Assembly (NCBI GenBank): GCA_963772675.1
Contig: CAVYYF010000009.1
Location: 61,100 to 125,099 of the forward strand
Length of the DNA stretch: 64,000 bases
Direction of reading: 5' to 3'
DNA from: JAKAGZ01 sp963772675
GTDB taxonomy: Bacteria > Bacteroidota > Ignavibacteria > Ignavibacteriales > Ignavibacteriaceae
Below are positions 28,173 to 37,846 of this stretch, piece after piece (positions within the stretch are counted from its first letter, which is position 1; every line of letters starts with the position of its first letter). The notes beneath the pieces are model-generated. The model was given only the letters and a program-made list of their open reading frames with translations. It was not told the DNA's origin and ran no database searches. Both the position numbers and the translations under genes were made by a program.

Positions 28173-30533
28173 TTAATGAGATATTACCTTGCTATCGGTA
28201 TAGTATTTAACTTTTTCAATGAATTCGTGACTATCAATTGGCTTCGGGATATAATCCGTTGCACCGGCATCAATACATTTTTCTCTGTCACCTTTCATTG
28301 CAAAGGCTGTGAGAGCAATTATGGGAGTGTCTTTGTAATCTTTTAATTGCCTAATTCTTTCAGTTGCTTCAAATCCATTCATCACAGGCATTTGCATATC
28401 CATAAGGATAAGATCAAATTTTTGTCTCTGTACCTGCTCTAATGCCTCGGCACCGTTTTCAACTACAACGATGGATTCAAAGTTATTCTTTTTTAGCAGG
28501 CGCGTTACTATTATCTGCGAATGTTTATAATCTTCGGCTAATAATATTTTAACAGCATCAATGTTTTTCTCAACTTCTTCAGGCGTAGAAGGCTCATCAT
28601 AGCGGTTGATCATTTTGTTTATTGTATCCGACAAATCCTCAATATTGGTGCTGCTCTTTTGGAGAAGATCAGTAAACATTCCGTCTATTTTTTTGAGATC
28701 ATCTTTGTAATTCTCTTTACCTGTGTAAATAATTATCGGAAGGTTTGCAAAAGCCGGCTTTGATTTTATCTGCTTGATAAGATCGTATCCGTTTATTTCA
28801 GGCATATCAAGGTCGATAATGGCCAGATCGAGATTCATATTCTCTATCATATGACTTACTTTTGATGAATGAGATTCCGCAATGGCGTTATACCCAGCCT
28901 GTTCTATTGTTTCTTTAATCAGGTTTAATGTAGGTACATCATCATCCACGATAAGAATATTGGAATCTTTTTTCAGGCGATAACTTGTCAAAACCTCGAC
29001 GAGGTATTTGTACTTAATAGGTTTTACAAAATATTCTACAGCTCCCATCAGGAAAGCTTTCTGCTGTTCAGCTTCAACTGAACAAACTATAACAGGAGTG
29101 TTTTTCGCATTTTTATGTTCGTGAATAGATTTTAGCAACTCAAAACCATTAGCATCCGGAAGTACTATGTCCATCAATACCGCAAGGAAAACTTCTTTAT
29201 CAACTGCCTTCATTGCCTGTTCAGCTGAATTGACAATCATTGGTTCATAACCCCATTTGTTGAGATAATTACTTAATAATTTTGAAGTAGCGTAATCATC
29301 TTCAACAACCAGAACTTTGTTTTTCTTTCCCGTAGGTTTTGGAAGTGAACTAATTCCCGCTTCAATACCCGAAATCTCTTCAACCGGGACGCTGAAATTA
29401 TATGTGGTTCCCTTGCCGACAGAACTTGCTATATCACATTCTCCCCCTAATATTTCCATATATTTTTTGCTAAGGATAAGGCTTAGTCCTGTTGCAGAGC
29501 CGATTTTTGCATCGCCAATGTCAGCAACAATAAAAGGTTTGTAAATATCCTTCAACTTTGCGGTAGTTATACCAGGACTAGTATCAGATATTTTGAAGTT
29601 CAATTTTTTAGAAAATGGGATTGAAACTGAGATTGAAATCTTGCCTTTTTCGGTTTGTCGTGCCGAAAGTGTAAGTGCCGATATTATAGCATATTTTATC
29701 TTCTGTGAATCAATTTTTACTGAATCAGGGACATCCTTATCAATATTTACAAGGAACTCTACTTTTTTGTTTAAATTCTTTTCTGTAAATGGCTTAATTA
29801 TTTCACTGATAAAGCTTCTTACGTTTATATTGGTCTGTGTCTCTTTAGAATTAGCAGAATCAATTTTAGCAAGTTCAATTAAATCATTTAAAATTGTTAG
29901 TAGGTTATAAGCATTATCTTTGAGAGTATTTACATATTCTGATTGTGAATCTGTCAAATTATCTTCATTCAACAAAGAAGCAAAGCCCATAATACTATTT
30001 GTAGGGGTCCGTAATTCGTGTGCAATATCAGTAATTATCTGACATGTGGAGACAGAAGAAGTGCCACCTTTTTCATTCCACAGCTTCAGAAAATTTTTAA
30101 TTGTGTCCCCTATAGATTCGAGATTATCTTTGTCAGATTTTGAAAATGCAGTTTTTTTAGCAAGCTTCAACAGAAACCTTTCAGATGAAGAAATTTTTAT
30201 AAACAAACATCCTTCATATATTACGAAATCGGAGGTCTGAATTTCACAATCTGTCTGGCTGTTAAAACTAATTGTTTCCCTGTTTGCCGAAATAGATTTA
30301 CAAACTGCGCATTTAAAAAGCGAGTCTTTCATAAACGCTTTCTTTGCACCATCAGATTTTCCTAAGAAGTGTAAACCATCATCTTCATTTATCTTGAATA
30401 ATACAATAGCCTGTAATTCAAGTTCACTTACAAGAAATTCACACAAACTTCCGGGAAATTCTGCCGAGGCAGTTGTAGCAAGGCTAATCAGGTCGTTGTA
30501 TCTTTTTAATGATTCAATTTTTGAACTCTGCAT
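28173..30533 (-). CDS. Hybrid histidine kinase with three receiver domains
   Basis: The 786 residues hold, in order: an N-terminal GAF-like region (1-150) with a Cys pair KCAVCKSIS and further Cys; a HisKA helix pair with His near residue 172 (DIAHELRTPTNSIMG); an HATPase-like domain; and three receivers with Asp in AVLMDIVLPDANG, AIIDLDMPEING and LILMDMQMPVMNG. No membrane segment is seen. The HATPase domain is unusual: where an N-box with Asn is expected the sequence reads IISALTLSARQTEKG, and the D-box reads DTSPGI. G-box GSATGLSLILSKKYME is kept. ATP binding may be impaired. No partner gene is adjacent. Confidence 0.88.
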   Translation of the reverse strand: MQSSKIESLKRYNDLISLATTASAEFPGSLCEFLVSELELQAIVLFKINEDDGLHFLGKSDGAKKAFMKDSLFKCAVCKSISANRETISFNSQTDCEIQTSDFVIYEGCLFIKISSSERFLLKLAKKTAFSKSDKDNLESIGDTIKNFLKLWNEKGGTSSVSTCQIITDIAHELRTPTNSIMGFASLLNEDNLTDSQSEYVNTLKDNAYNLLTILNDLIELAKIDSANSKETQTNINVRSFISEIIKPFTEKNLNKKVEFLVNIDKDVPDSVKIDSQKIKYAIISALTLSARQTEKGKISISVSIPFSKKLNFKISDTSPGITTAKLKDIYKPFIVADIGDAKIGSATGLSLILSKKYMEILGGECDIASSVGKGTTYNFSVPVEEISGIEAGISSLPKPTGKKNKVLVVEDDYATSKLLSNYLNKWGYEPMIVNSAEQAMKAVDKEVFLAVLMDIVLPDANGFELLKSIHEHKNAKNTPVIVCSVEAEQQKAFLMGAVEYFVKPIKYKYLVEVLTSYRLKKDSNILIVDDDVPTLNLIKETIEQAGYNAIAESHSSKVSHMIENMNLDLAIIDLDMPEINGYDLIKQIKSKPAFANLPIIIYTGKENYKDDLKKIDGMFTDLLQKSSTNIEDLSDTINKMINRYDEPSTPEEVEKNIDAVKILLAEDYKHSQIIVTRLLKKNNFESIVVVENGAEALEQVQRQKFDLILMDMQMPVMNGFEATERIRQLKDYKDTPIIALTAFAMKGDREKCIDAGATDYIPKPIDSHEFIEKVKYYTDSKVISH

Positions 30534-30805
30534 TCTCCGCCCTTATTGAGACATTTTACATCTTTAGGCTTAATTATTCCATTTGACAAATATAAGTATT
30601 TATTTTACAAAAAGTAAAAGCGATTTGTTATAGTAATAACTTAAGAATAATTATATGAATTCAAAAGAGGTTGCAGTTGTTTTATTAAATGGTCAATTTT
30701 TATACGTCTATTTAATTTACTATATCCCTTGTAAAATTGCTATGTGTGTTTATCTTTGTTTTCTAATGAATAACTTTACAAAATGATAGATGAGGAGCCA
30801 CAATT

Positions 30806-32056
30806 ATGTCTAAGATTGTAATTATAGGAGGGGGATTCGGCGGTTTAATGACCGCAAAAGCACTAAAAGGAACTAAAGACGAAATAACGCTTATTGATAG
30901 GACTAATTACCACCTTTTCCAGCCGTTGCTTTACCAGGTTGCTACTGCTGCTCTTTCCCCCGGGGACATAGCATTGCCTATCAGGGCTGTATTCAGAAAA
31001 TATAAAAATGTTCGGGTAATTTTAGATGAGGTAACATCAATAAACAGAGCTGAAAAGAAAGTGATTTTGAAAGATGGGGAAATAGAATTTGATTACCTTG
31101 TAGTCGCAACAGGTTCACGTCATTCTTATTTTGGGAATGATCAATGGGAATCAGAAGCACCCGGTTTAAAGACTTTGAGTGATGCTCTGCTGATCAGGGA
31201 ACGGATATTGACTTCGCTTGAAAAAGCAGAGAAAGAGTCTGATCTGGATAAAAGGAAGAAATATCTTACTTATGTGATAATAGGGGGAGGACCAACAGGA
31301 GTTGAAATGGCCGGAGCTATTGCTGAAATTGCAAAAAAATCTTTGATGCGGGATTTTAGAAATATTGATGCATCCGATACAAAAATCTATTTGATTGAGG
31401 CTATGCCGCGAGTATTGACTAATTATCCTGAAATGTTATCTGTGAAGGCACAGGATAATCTTACAAAAATGGGAGTTGTGCTAAAATTAAATACAAAAGT
31501 TACTGACGTTAATACAGATGGAGTAAAAATTGAAAGTGGATTTATCGAAACGACAAATGTCATTTGGGCTGCGGGAAATTCCGTTTCACATATGCTGAAG
31601 TCTTTGAAAGCAAATATCGATCGTGCAGGAAGAGTTCAGGTGATGAAAGACCTGAGCATAGAAGGAGATACAAATATTTTTGTAATAGGAGATGCTGCAT
31701 TATCTCTGGATAAAAATGAAAAACCGCTTCCTGGAATTGCACCGGTAGCAATTCAACAAGGCAGATATGTTGGTAGAATTATAAAACAGAAAATTTTGCC
31801 GGAACATAGAAAGGCATTTCACTATCTTGATAAAGGGAATCTTGCTACAATCGGCAGGGCAAAAGCCGTAGCTGATATTCATGGTCTCAAACTATCCGGA
31901 TTCATCGCATGGGCTGCATGGTGCTTCATTCATATTTTCTTTTTGATCGGTTTTAGAAATCGCTTCAGGGTTATGGCAGAATGGGCGTGGTATTATATAA
32001 CATTCAGGCATGGAATAAGATTGATAGTAGGAAAATCGGACAAGAATAAAAGTTGA
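30806..32056 (+). CDS. ndh: Type II NADH:quinone oxidoreductase
   Basis: This 416-residue flavoprotein passes electrons from NADH to the quinone pool without pumping protons. FAD binding is shown by IVIIGGGFGGLMTAKAL, and NAD binding by YVIIGGGPTGVEMAGAIAE. RTNYHLFQPLLYQVATAALS is a signature of this family. A hydrophobic C-terminal stretch (IAWAAWCFIHIFFLIGFRNR) anchors it to the membrane. A GAGGAG site lies before the ATG. The convergent gene on the other strand ends one base after its stop. Confidence 0.93.
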   Translation: MSKIVIIGGGFGGLMTAKALKGTKDEITLIDRTNYHLFQPLLYQVATAALSPGDIALPIRAVFRKYKNVRVILDEVTSINRAEKKVILKDGEIEFDYLVVATGSRHSYFGNDQWESEAPGLKTLSDALLIRERILTSLEKAEKESDLDKRKKYLTYVIIGGGPTGVEMAGAIAEIAKKSLMRDFRNIDASDTKIYLIEAMPRVLTNYPEMLSVKAQDNLTKMGVVLKLNTKVTDVNTDGVKIESGFIETTNVIWAAGNSVSHMLKSLKANIDRAGRVQVMKDLSIEGDTNIFVIGDAALSLDKNEKPLPGIAPVAIQQGRYVGRIIKQKILPEHRKAFHYLDKGNLATIGRAKAVADIHGLKLSGFIAWAAWCFIHIFFLIGFRNRFRVMAEWAWYYITFRHGIRLIVGKSDKNKS

Positions 32057-32057
32057 A

Positions 32058-34040
32058 TTATAAATCCCATTCTATTTGTGCGCTTAATTGATTATCAAAA
32101 TTTCCGTTTATTTCGGTATATCCACTACCTAAAGATTTTTCAGCCGGTTTATAAATTTCAGAATACTTGACAGATAGTCTAAGCATTTCAAGCAGCCTAT
32201 ATTTTATTAACCAATACCATTTGATACCCTGGCCACTTAATCCTGTTATTGAGTAGGTTCCGTCAAGATCATTCTCAAACTCATATATCGCAGAATTAAA
32301 CGAATCCGTTCTGAAAAATATTATTCTTCCGTTGATGTATAAATTTTTAGTAGGAGTAAATTTTAAACCCTGAAATATCAAAAAACCGTTTTCAGAAATA
32401 TTTATGTCATCAATTTTGTATTTACTTATTTCAACCCTGCTCTTTAATTCGATTTCATTACTCAGACTATATTCCAATTCAAATCTAAATGATGATTTTT
32501 CCCTGTTATAGATTTGGACAGATTCACCCAGTTTTGTGTTAACATCTTTATTTTCCACTTTGTATTTTAATGTAGTGATTAACTTTTGTAATGGAGATAC
32601 TGAGTAGTTAATTAAAAATTCGTCTCCCGCTGCCGGAAGATCGGAATAATAACTTGCATAAGGAAACCTAAACTGGTCATAATAAAGATTAAAAAGCCCA
32701 ATTCGAGTTCTAATTTTAATCCCGTTATAAATGCCGAATTCATTTTGAGTGTTAGTTTGCTCGCCAAACCCAAAGCTATGCAGATTAAAATAATTTCTAG
32801 GGTAACTTCTGATTGAAGAAATAAATGAAAAATTATTAGTTACGGAAATTTCCAGGTTAGTTATAGTGGCCAAAGATTTCCCATTATAAGATGCTTCTCC
32901 AAATATATTTATATCCTTGATATATATATCATATGCAAATGAATAAAAGTTGAAATTTCTCCCCTTAAGATCGAAAATACTATTTGGCAGAAAGTTATTG
33001 CTGAATTCCGAATAAAAATAGAGCAGTCCAAGATTCATTTTCCCGAACATTGATATATTTAACATTCCACCAAAGGTTTTTTCATTTGCAGAATTTTTCT
33101 CTTGTATTTCACTTGCGGTCCTGTGATATCCGCTAATTGGAGTAGATAAAATATATCCGGAAGGTGCAGTAATATTAGCATCAATGTTATTTCTTGAATA
33201 GAATAATGAAATATTATAACCTTTAAAATTTAAATTTGTACCAACTCCTCTGAAAAATTTATTTTCGTCTGTGCTTGTATATTCACGGAGTTGATGCGGT
33301 TTCTTTTTTACAGGATATATAGCGTCCGTACTTTTTGAAAATGAATATGGACTCCATAAAGCTAGCCCCTGCCCGAATTCCGCTGTATAGTCACCGATAA
33401 TTACTTTGTCAATTATTCCAAAGTTGTTAATTGATAAATGAACAGAAAAAAGGTCGTTATAGGATTTCTCACCGGGATCTTTATCTAAAGTGATTCCTGC
33501 TCTATAATGGTTATATTTTATTTTTAGCCTGTTGTAGGTTTTTAAATTATTACCTGCAAATTTGTTCCTGATAAACCCATCCTTCTGTTGAAGATCACTT
33601 GAAATCCTGTTCCTGAACTGTAAGGAGAATAATTCAGGTTGTGTTATTTTATCAATCGAATTAATATCATTTTCCACTTTCAAAAATATTTTGATTTTAG
33701 CAATTGTGTTTTTTCCAATACCAGCAATTGAATTTAATTCTGCCAAAGAGAAAATCCTGCCTGATCTATTTCTGTATTCGAGTATTTCATTAGCAGTTGA
33801 TATGTCCATGCCTGGAATTTCAATTAAGTCAGAAACAGATGCTTTATTTATATCGATAGGATCATCGGCAAGCGCTTCAATTTTATCAATTAGTCCCGAG
33901 TTATCAGTTTCATCACCTGATTCTTCAAGCAATTGCTGAATAATTTCATCGACAGAAGTTTGTACTGAGTCGGTTTGCGCTAAATTTATTTGCAAAGGTA
34001 GAACTAGGAATATTAATGCTGAAAAATATTTATTCAGCAT
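32058..34040 (-). CDS. Helix-hairpin-helix (ComEA-like) protein with outer-membrane barrel-like body
   Basis: The start at 34040 follows AGGAGACAAGG and gives a signal peptide (MLNKYFSALIFLVLPLQINL). Residues about 55-120 contain two HhH motifs of the ComEA type (DINKASVSDLIEIPGMDIS, and FSLAELNSIAGIGKNTIAKI), which bind DNA backbone in known cases. The remaining 500 residues have an alternating, Tyr-rich beta pattern with no low-complexity tail (YTAEFGQGLALWSPYSFSK, LYYDQFRFPYASYYSD) and end in WDL, suggesting a barrel. The gene overlaps the upstream PorV-like gene by 11 bases, so the two are coupled. A part in DNA uptake or in T9SS assembly is speculation. Confidence 0.72.
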   Translation of the reverse strand: MLNKYFSALIFLVLPLQINLAQTDSVQTSVDEIIQQLLEESGDETDNSGLIDKIEALADDPIDINKASVSDLIEIPGMDISTANEILEYRNRSGRIFSLAELNSIAGIGKNTIAKIKIFLKVENDINSIDKITQPELFSLQFRNRISSDLQQKDGFIRNKFAGNNLKTYNRLKIKYNHYRAGITLDKDPGEKSYNDLFSVHLSINNFGIIDKVIIGDYTAEFGQGLALWSPYSFSKSTDAIYPVKKKPHQLREYTSTDENKFFRGVGTNLNFKGYNISLFYSRNNIDANITAPSGYILSTPISGYHRTASEIQEKNSANEKTFGGMLNISMFGKMNLGLLYFYSEFSNNFLPNSIFDLKGRNFNFYSFAYDIYIKDINIFGEASYNGKSLATITNLEISVTNNFSFISSIRSYPRNYFNLHSFGFGEQTNTQNEFGIYNGIKIRTRIGLFNLYYDQFRFPYASYYSDLPAAGDEFLINYSVSPLQKLITTLKYKVENKDVNTKLGESVQIYNREKSSFRFELEYSLSNEIELKSRVEISKYKIDDINISENGFLIFQGLKFTPTKNLYINGRIIFFRTDSFNSAIYEFENDLDGTYSITGLSGQGIKWYWLIKYRLLEMLRLSVKYSEIYKPAEKSLGSGYTEINGNFDNQLSAQIEWDL

Positions 34041-34869
34041 CCTTGTCTCCTGCATTTTTATTAAAAGAAATAATAACCCCGACCTGGTGTGTTAATCCAA
34101 GTTCCTGATGGGTAAACAATGCATAGTTAAAGTTGAACATTGAATAATGTAATCCAACTCCGAAGGAATATAAATTCGGATTCTTTGAAAATCCTGTTCT
34201 TAAAGAGAGATACTTAATAATTTTGTAATCAATTCCGAAACGAGGCGAAGCTTTATACCTGATATCTTTTTCGATCGCTAATGAAACAGTACAATTATTA
34301 ATTATTCTGTAACTCAAACCGGAAATAATCTCAACCGGCAATTCATCTGTATTCGAGGACAGAGAAGCACGTGTAATATTTTTATAACTGAAGCCAAAAT
34401 GTAAATCTTCAGTTATAATTGCTAACAGACCCAGATCAAGAATTATTGCGCTCTTACTGCCATAGTTCTTTATTGAGATATTTTTGTAATTAAGAGTACC
34501 ACCCAGATAAAAACTATTCCGGTAATTATAAGATCCTCCGATAGAAATCTCGCTCTCTTTATAGAGTTCAAATCCGTAAACCATCCCTCCAATAGCCATC
34601 GTTCCGAAATTCATTGGATAGCTCAATGCAGCATAAGCATTTTTAAGCTCGCTCATTCCAAAAGGTGAGGGAGAGAAAAATGCCCCGATTTCGCTTTGAT
34701 CAATTTGAGCAAGACCGGCAGGATTACTAAACAGCGCAAAAACATTGTCACTAACTGCGACGTCGGAATTAGAAAGCGCTATTTGTTTTGCACCGGGATC
34801 GAACTGTGCTATAATAAACTGAGTAAATACAAAAAATGTACATAAAGCCTTAATAGCTAAGTATTTCAT
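34030..34869 (-). CDS. PorV / UPF0164-like outer-membrane protein
   Basis: Signal peptide MKYLAIKALCTFFVFTQFII is followed by a short segment KQIALSNSDVAVSDNVFALF and SNPAGLAQID, which is the N-terminal hallmark of PorV/PorQ/UPF0164 proteins. The rest is a barrel of about 14 strands in 279 residues, with FGIDYKIIKYLSLRTGFSKN near the end. PorV-type proteins shuttle T9SS cargo; others in this class are lipid or hydrocarbon channels (FadL-like). The neighbouring PorD-like gene on the other strand supports a T9SS setting. Confidence 0.72.
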   Translation of the reverse strand: MKYLAIKALCTFFVFTQFIIAQFDPGAKQIALSNSDVAVSDNVFALFSNPAGLAQIDQSEIGAFFSPSPFGMSELKNAYAALSYPMNFGTMAIGGMVYGFELYKESEISIGGSYNYRNSFYLGGTLNYKNISIKNYGSKSAIILDLGLLAIITEDLHFGFSYKNITRASLSSNTDELPVEIISGLSYRIINNCTVSLAIEKDIRYKASPRFGIDYKIIKYLSLRTGFSKNPNLYSFGVGLHYSMFNFNYALFTHQELGLTHQVGVIISFNKNAGDKDAE

Positions 34870-34957
34870 TGGACTCCCCGAATAAACTGTGGATTGTTAG
34901 ATAATATCGAATTTCATATATTAAATCAACCAATTATTGAAAAAAATAAGTGAAATA

Positions 34958-35840
34958 ATGAAATCAATTATAACAGCATTACTCATTTTTACGGGTTCAA
35001 TTTTTGCGCAGGAACTAAACTGCACTGTAACAATTAATACAGATAATATTGCAACTTCTCAAAAAGACCTATTAAGCGATTTTAAAAATGTAGTTGAAGA
35101 TTATTTGAATAAAACCAAGTTTGTTGGTGATAGTTGGGAAGGGCCTAGAATAGATTGCTCATTTAACATATTGTTTGTGAGCGGGACAATGGATGGTAAT
35201 TATTCGGCCCAGGCTGTTATCACGAGTCAACGTGATATTTATAGGTCCACTGACAAATCATTAATGCTGAAAGTAAATGATAATGCATGGAGTTTTACTT
35301 ACCAGAAAGGCCAGGCTCTTTATTCTAATCAGTCAACTTTTGATCCGCTGACAAGTTTTCTTGATTTTTATGCTAATTTGATAATCGGTCTGGATCTGGA
35401 TTCATATATAGATCTTGGTGGTTCAGATTATTTTTCCAACGCTTCCGGTATTGCAAATTTCGGAGCTTCAAGTAAATTTTCTAGCGGATGGACTTTAACC
35501 AGCAGCGCATACAACCGGAGAAGATTGGTAGAGGATTTAAATAATGATGCTTACAGGCCGTTCAGAGAAGGAGAGTTTGATTATTATTACGGTATTGATG
35601 TCTTCTCTTTTAAATAAACCACTTGGACAAAAGTACATAGTGAAGCTTGTTGATGCGATTGATAAATCGAAAAGTAAAATTGATTTGAACGGCGTGTTAA
35701 TGAAAACTTTTTTCAATGCTAAGAGTGAAGAAATTATTGACAGGTTGAAAGACTACCCGGATCGTTATGATGTATTTGTAACTTTGAAGAAATTAGACCC
35801 GGCACATGGTTCCAAATATGATGAAGCTATGAATCAATGA
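34958..35840 (+). CDS. porD: PorD-like T9SS protein (DUF4835, frameshifted)
   Basis: I start it at 34958, where MKSIITALLIFTGSIFA forms a signal peptide followed at once by QELNCTVTINTDNI, the typical start of mature PorD/DUF4835 proteins. Further family segments are FKNVVEDYLNKTKFVGDSW, IDCSFNILF, SFLDFYANLIIGLDLDSY and, in the second frame, LVDAIDKSKSKIDLNGVLMK. One extra t in the run at 35608-35611 separates GIDVFS from LNKPLGQKY. The restored protein is about 293 residues, the usual size. PorD is needed for type IX secretion in Porphyromonas; its exact job is not known. Divergent from the PorV-like gene. Confidence 0.82.
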
Positions 35841-37846
35841 GTTAATCTTATAGTGATGATTTTATCGTTTTGATCAACTGAATTTACTACGTTCATTCCG
35901 TCAACTACAAATCCAAATATTGTGTACCTTCTGTCAAGGTGAGGAAAATCTCCTATAGTTACAAACCATTGGGAACCTTCAGTATCTTTTCCTGAACTTG
36001 CCATGCCTACTGTTCCCGGAGAATAATGAAGCTGGGAAAATTCAGAAACAATTGGATACCCCGGTCCGCCCCATCCAGTGCCTGTCGGATCACCGCCCTG
36101 AATAACAAAACCGGGTACAACGCGATGGAATATTAAATTATTAAAAAATTTGTTCTCAGTCAGGTAACAGAAATTGCCAACTGTAATCGGCGCGTACTCA
36201 GGCAGCAGTTTAATCCTGAATGTTCCTTTTTCTGTTACGATTTCTGCAAATTTATATTTAAATGAGTCTTTCCAAATATTGGTAAAGAGAGTGTCATTAG
36301 TTTGATTCTGTTCTACTGGTAATCCTAATTTATTTTTTGCGAAGGCTCTTATTTTAAATATATTTGAATTCGACAGGTCCTGTAAGTTTTGTGAAAAAGT
36401 ATTTTTGTCCAACTTGTCAGCCAATCCGTTCAGAGAAAAAAGACTCTCTATGAAATCCGCATTATTAAGAAATTTTATTGTTTGACCAGAAATAATTCTT
36501 GATAATCTAACTTCATTATTTCCGATAAGGGTTGAGTCTATTCCATCGGCAGCGATTGAGACAAGCGCAGGTGAATCTGATTTGAGAGCGTTGAATAATA
36601 TTTCCTTAAGGTCGTGGTTACTTCCGAAAGAATTTTGAAAACCTATAAGATATCCAAGGATTTCAATTTTATCTTTTGATGAGCCACTTTTATAATTGGT
36701 AATCAGATAGTCTAAAGTAGAAATGGAATCAGGGAAAAATGATGCCGCTTTAAATAGGTATTCATTGCCTATTTTGTTTTGAAAACTCTCTAAAAGCTTG
36801 GGAAATGATTCAGGGAACAATTTTATGTAACTAATTAGAAGTTCACCCTTTGTATTTGAGGGCTCTTCTTCCTGGTTTAGTCTTTTATATATTTCACTTT
36901 TAAATTCTGATTTAAGTGTACCCGGAATATTAATTCCATTTATCGAAATTGCTGCTTGTCTGCTTACATTGGGATTTTCATCATCAAGAAGTGTCAAATA
37001 ATCGGAGAGATCATCACTATCCTGATAGTTGAAATATATCAGCGCTTTGGCAGATTCAATTCTTATAAGTGGGTTTGGCGAATTCGTCAGGTCCCTGAAA
37101 AAAGTTGAGTTATCTGGGAAATATTTTGATTTCCTTAAACATTCGAGATAATACTGCACTAAAGTATTATCATCTGCGCCAGATGTACTTCCTTCAAAAA
37201 TATTATTGAGATCATTAACAATTAAGTCTGTGAAATTATCGCTAAGATTTGTTCTGTACACAGCAAATGCAGCCTGTGCTTTTCTTTGAATCGGAATATC
37301 TTTTGCGGTCAGTTCGTTTTGCAGAATCTTTACAAAATTTAAATTATCTTTTATTCCCCTGGAATAAAAGTCAAACAACGCAATCGAAATACCATTAAAC
37401 ATCAGATAATCATTAGAAAAATAATCGGTCACAAGAGATTCAAGAGTTCCTTGAAAACCCGTTTTACCTATAGCTTCTAAAATATATGGTTTAAATTTTA
37501 ATGGTAGATTCGGATCGGAAAGCTTCTGGTATAAATATGCTGAGCTTAAAGTATCAGGCCCAAGTTGTCCCAGTGCGAAACAAATATATTCAGCGTTTTT
37601 ATTAAAGTCTAAATTTGTAATTGTGTTTATAAATGATTTATCACCACTTTGCGCAACACTTAACAATCCGGCATTTATCCTTAAAGGATCGTTGGAGCCA
37701 AGATATTCTGAAATAATATCCCGTTCAAAAGTTCTGTCAAATGTTGTTTTAACCAGATCCTTTTCGTCAGGAGAGTATTGAGCCCTAGTTGAAAAGGGAA
37801 GTAGTAAAATGAATAAAACGATAAAACATTTAAATGCTTTTATCAT
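35834..37846 (-). CDS. HEAT-repeat protein fused to a cyclophilin-type prolyl isomerase
   Basis: The start at 37846 gives MIKAFKCFIVLFILLLPFST, a signal peptide. Residues about 30-500 are helical repeats of HEAT type (for example NPLIRIESAKALIYFNYQDS and ENPNVSRQAAISINGI). Residues about 515-670 are a cyclophilin domain with active-site residues Arg, Phe and Gln in FHRVVPGFVIQGGDPTGTG and the usual SQWFVTIGDFPHLDRRYTIF. It is a periplasmic folding factor, probably with a scaffold that binds clients. The start lies within the last codons of the upstream acyltransferase gene, a 17-base overlap. The 3' end overlaps the porD end by 7 bases, convergent. Confidence 0.85.
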   Translation of the reverse strand: MIKAFKCFIVLFILLLPFSTRAQYSPDEKDLVKTTFDRTFERDIISEYLGSNDPLRINAGLLSVAQSGDKSFINTITNLDFNKNAEYICFALGQLGPDTLSSAYLYQKLSDPNLPLKFKPYILEAIGKTGFQGTLESLVTDYFSNDYLMFNGISIALFDFYSRGIKDNLNFVKILQNELTAKDIPIQRKAQAAFAVYRTNLSDNFTDLIVNDLNNIFEGSTSGADDNTLVQYYLECLRKSKYFPDNSTFFRDLTNSPNPLIRIESAKALIYFNYQDSDDLSDYLTLLDDENPNVSRQAAISINGINIPGTLKSEFKSEIYKRLNQEEEPSNTKGELLISYIKLFPESFPKLLESFQNKIGNEYLFKAASFFPDSISTLDYLITNYKSGSSKDKIEILGYLIGFQNSFGSNHDLKEILFNALKSDSPALVSIAADGIDSTLIGNNEVRLSRIISGQTIKFLNNADFIESLFSLNGLADKLDKNTFSQNLQDLSNSNIFKIRAFAKNKLGLPVEQNQTNDTLFTNIWKDSFKYKFAEIVTEKGTFRIKLLPEYAPITVGNFCYLTENKFFNNLIFHRVVPGFVIQGGDPTGTGWGGPGYPIVSEFSQLHYSPGTVGMASSGKDTEGSQWFVTIGDFPHLDRRYTIFGFVVDGMNVVNSVDQNDKIITIRLTH

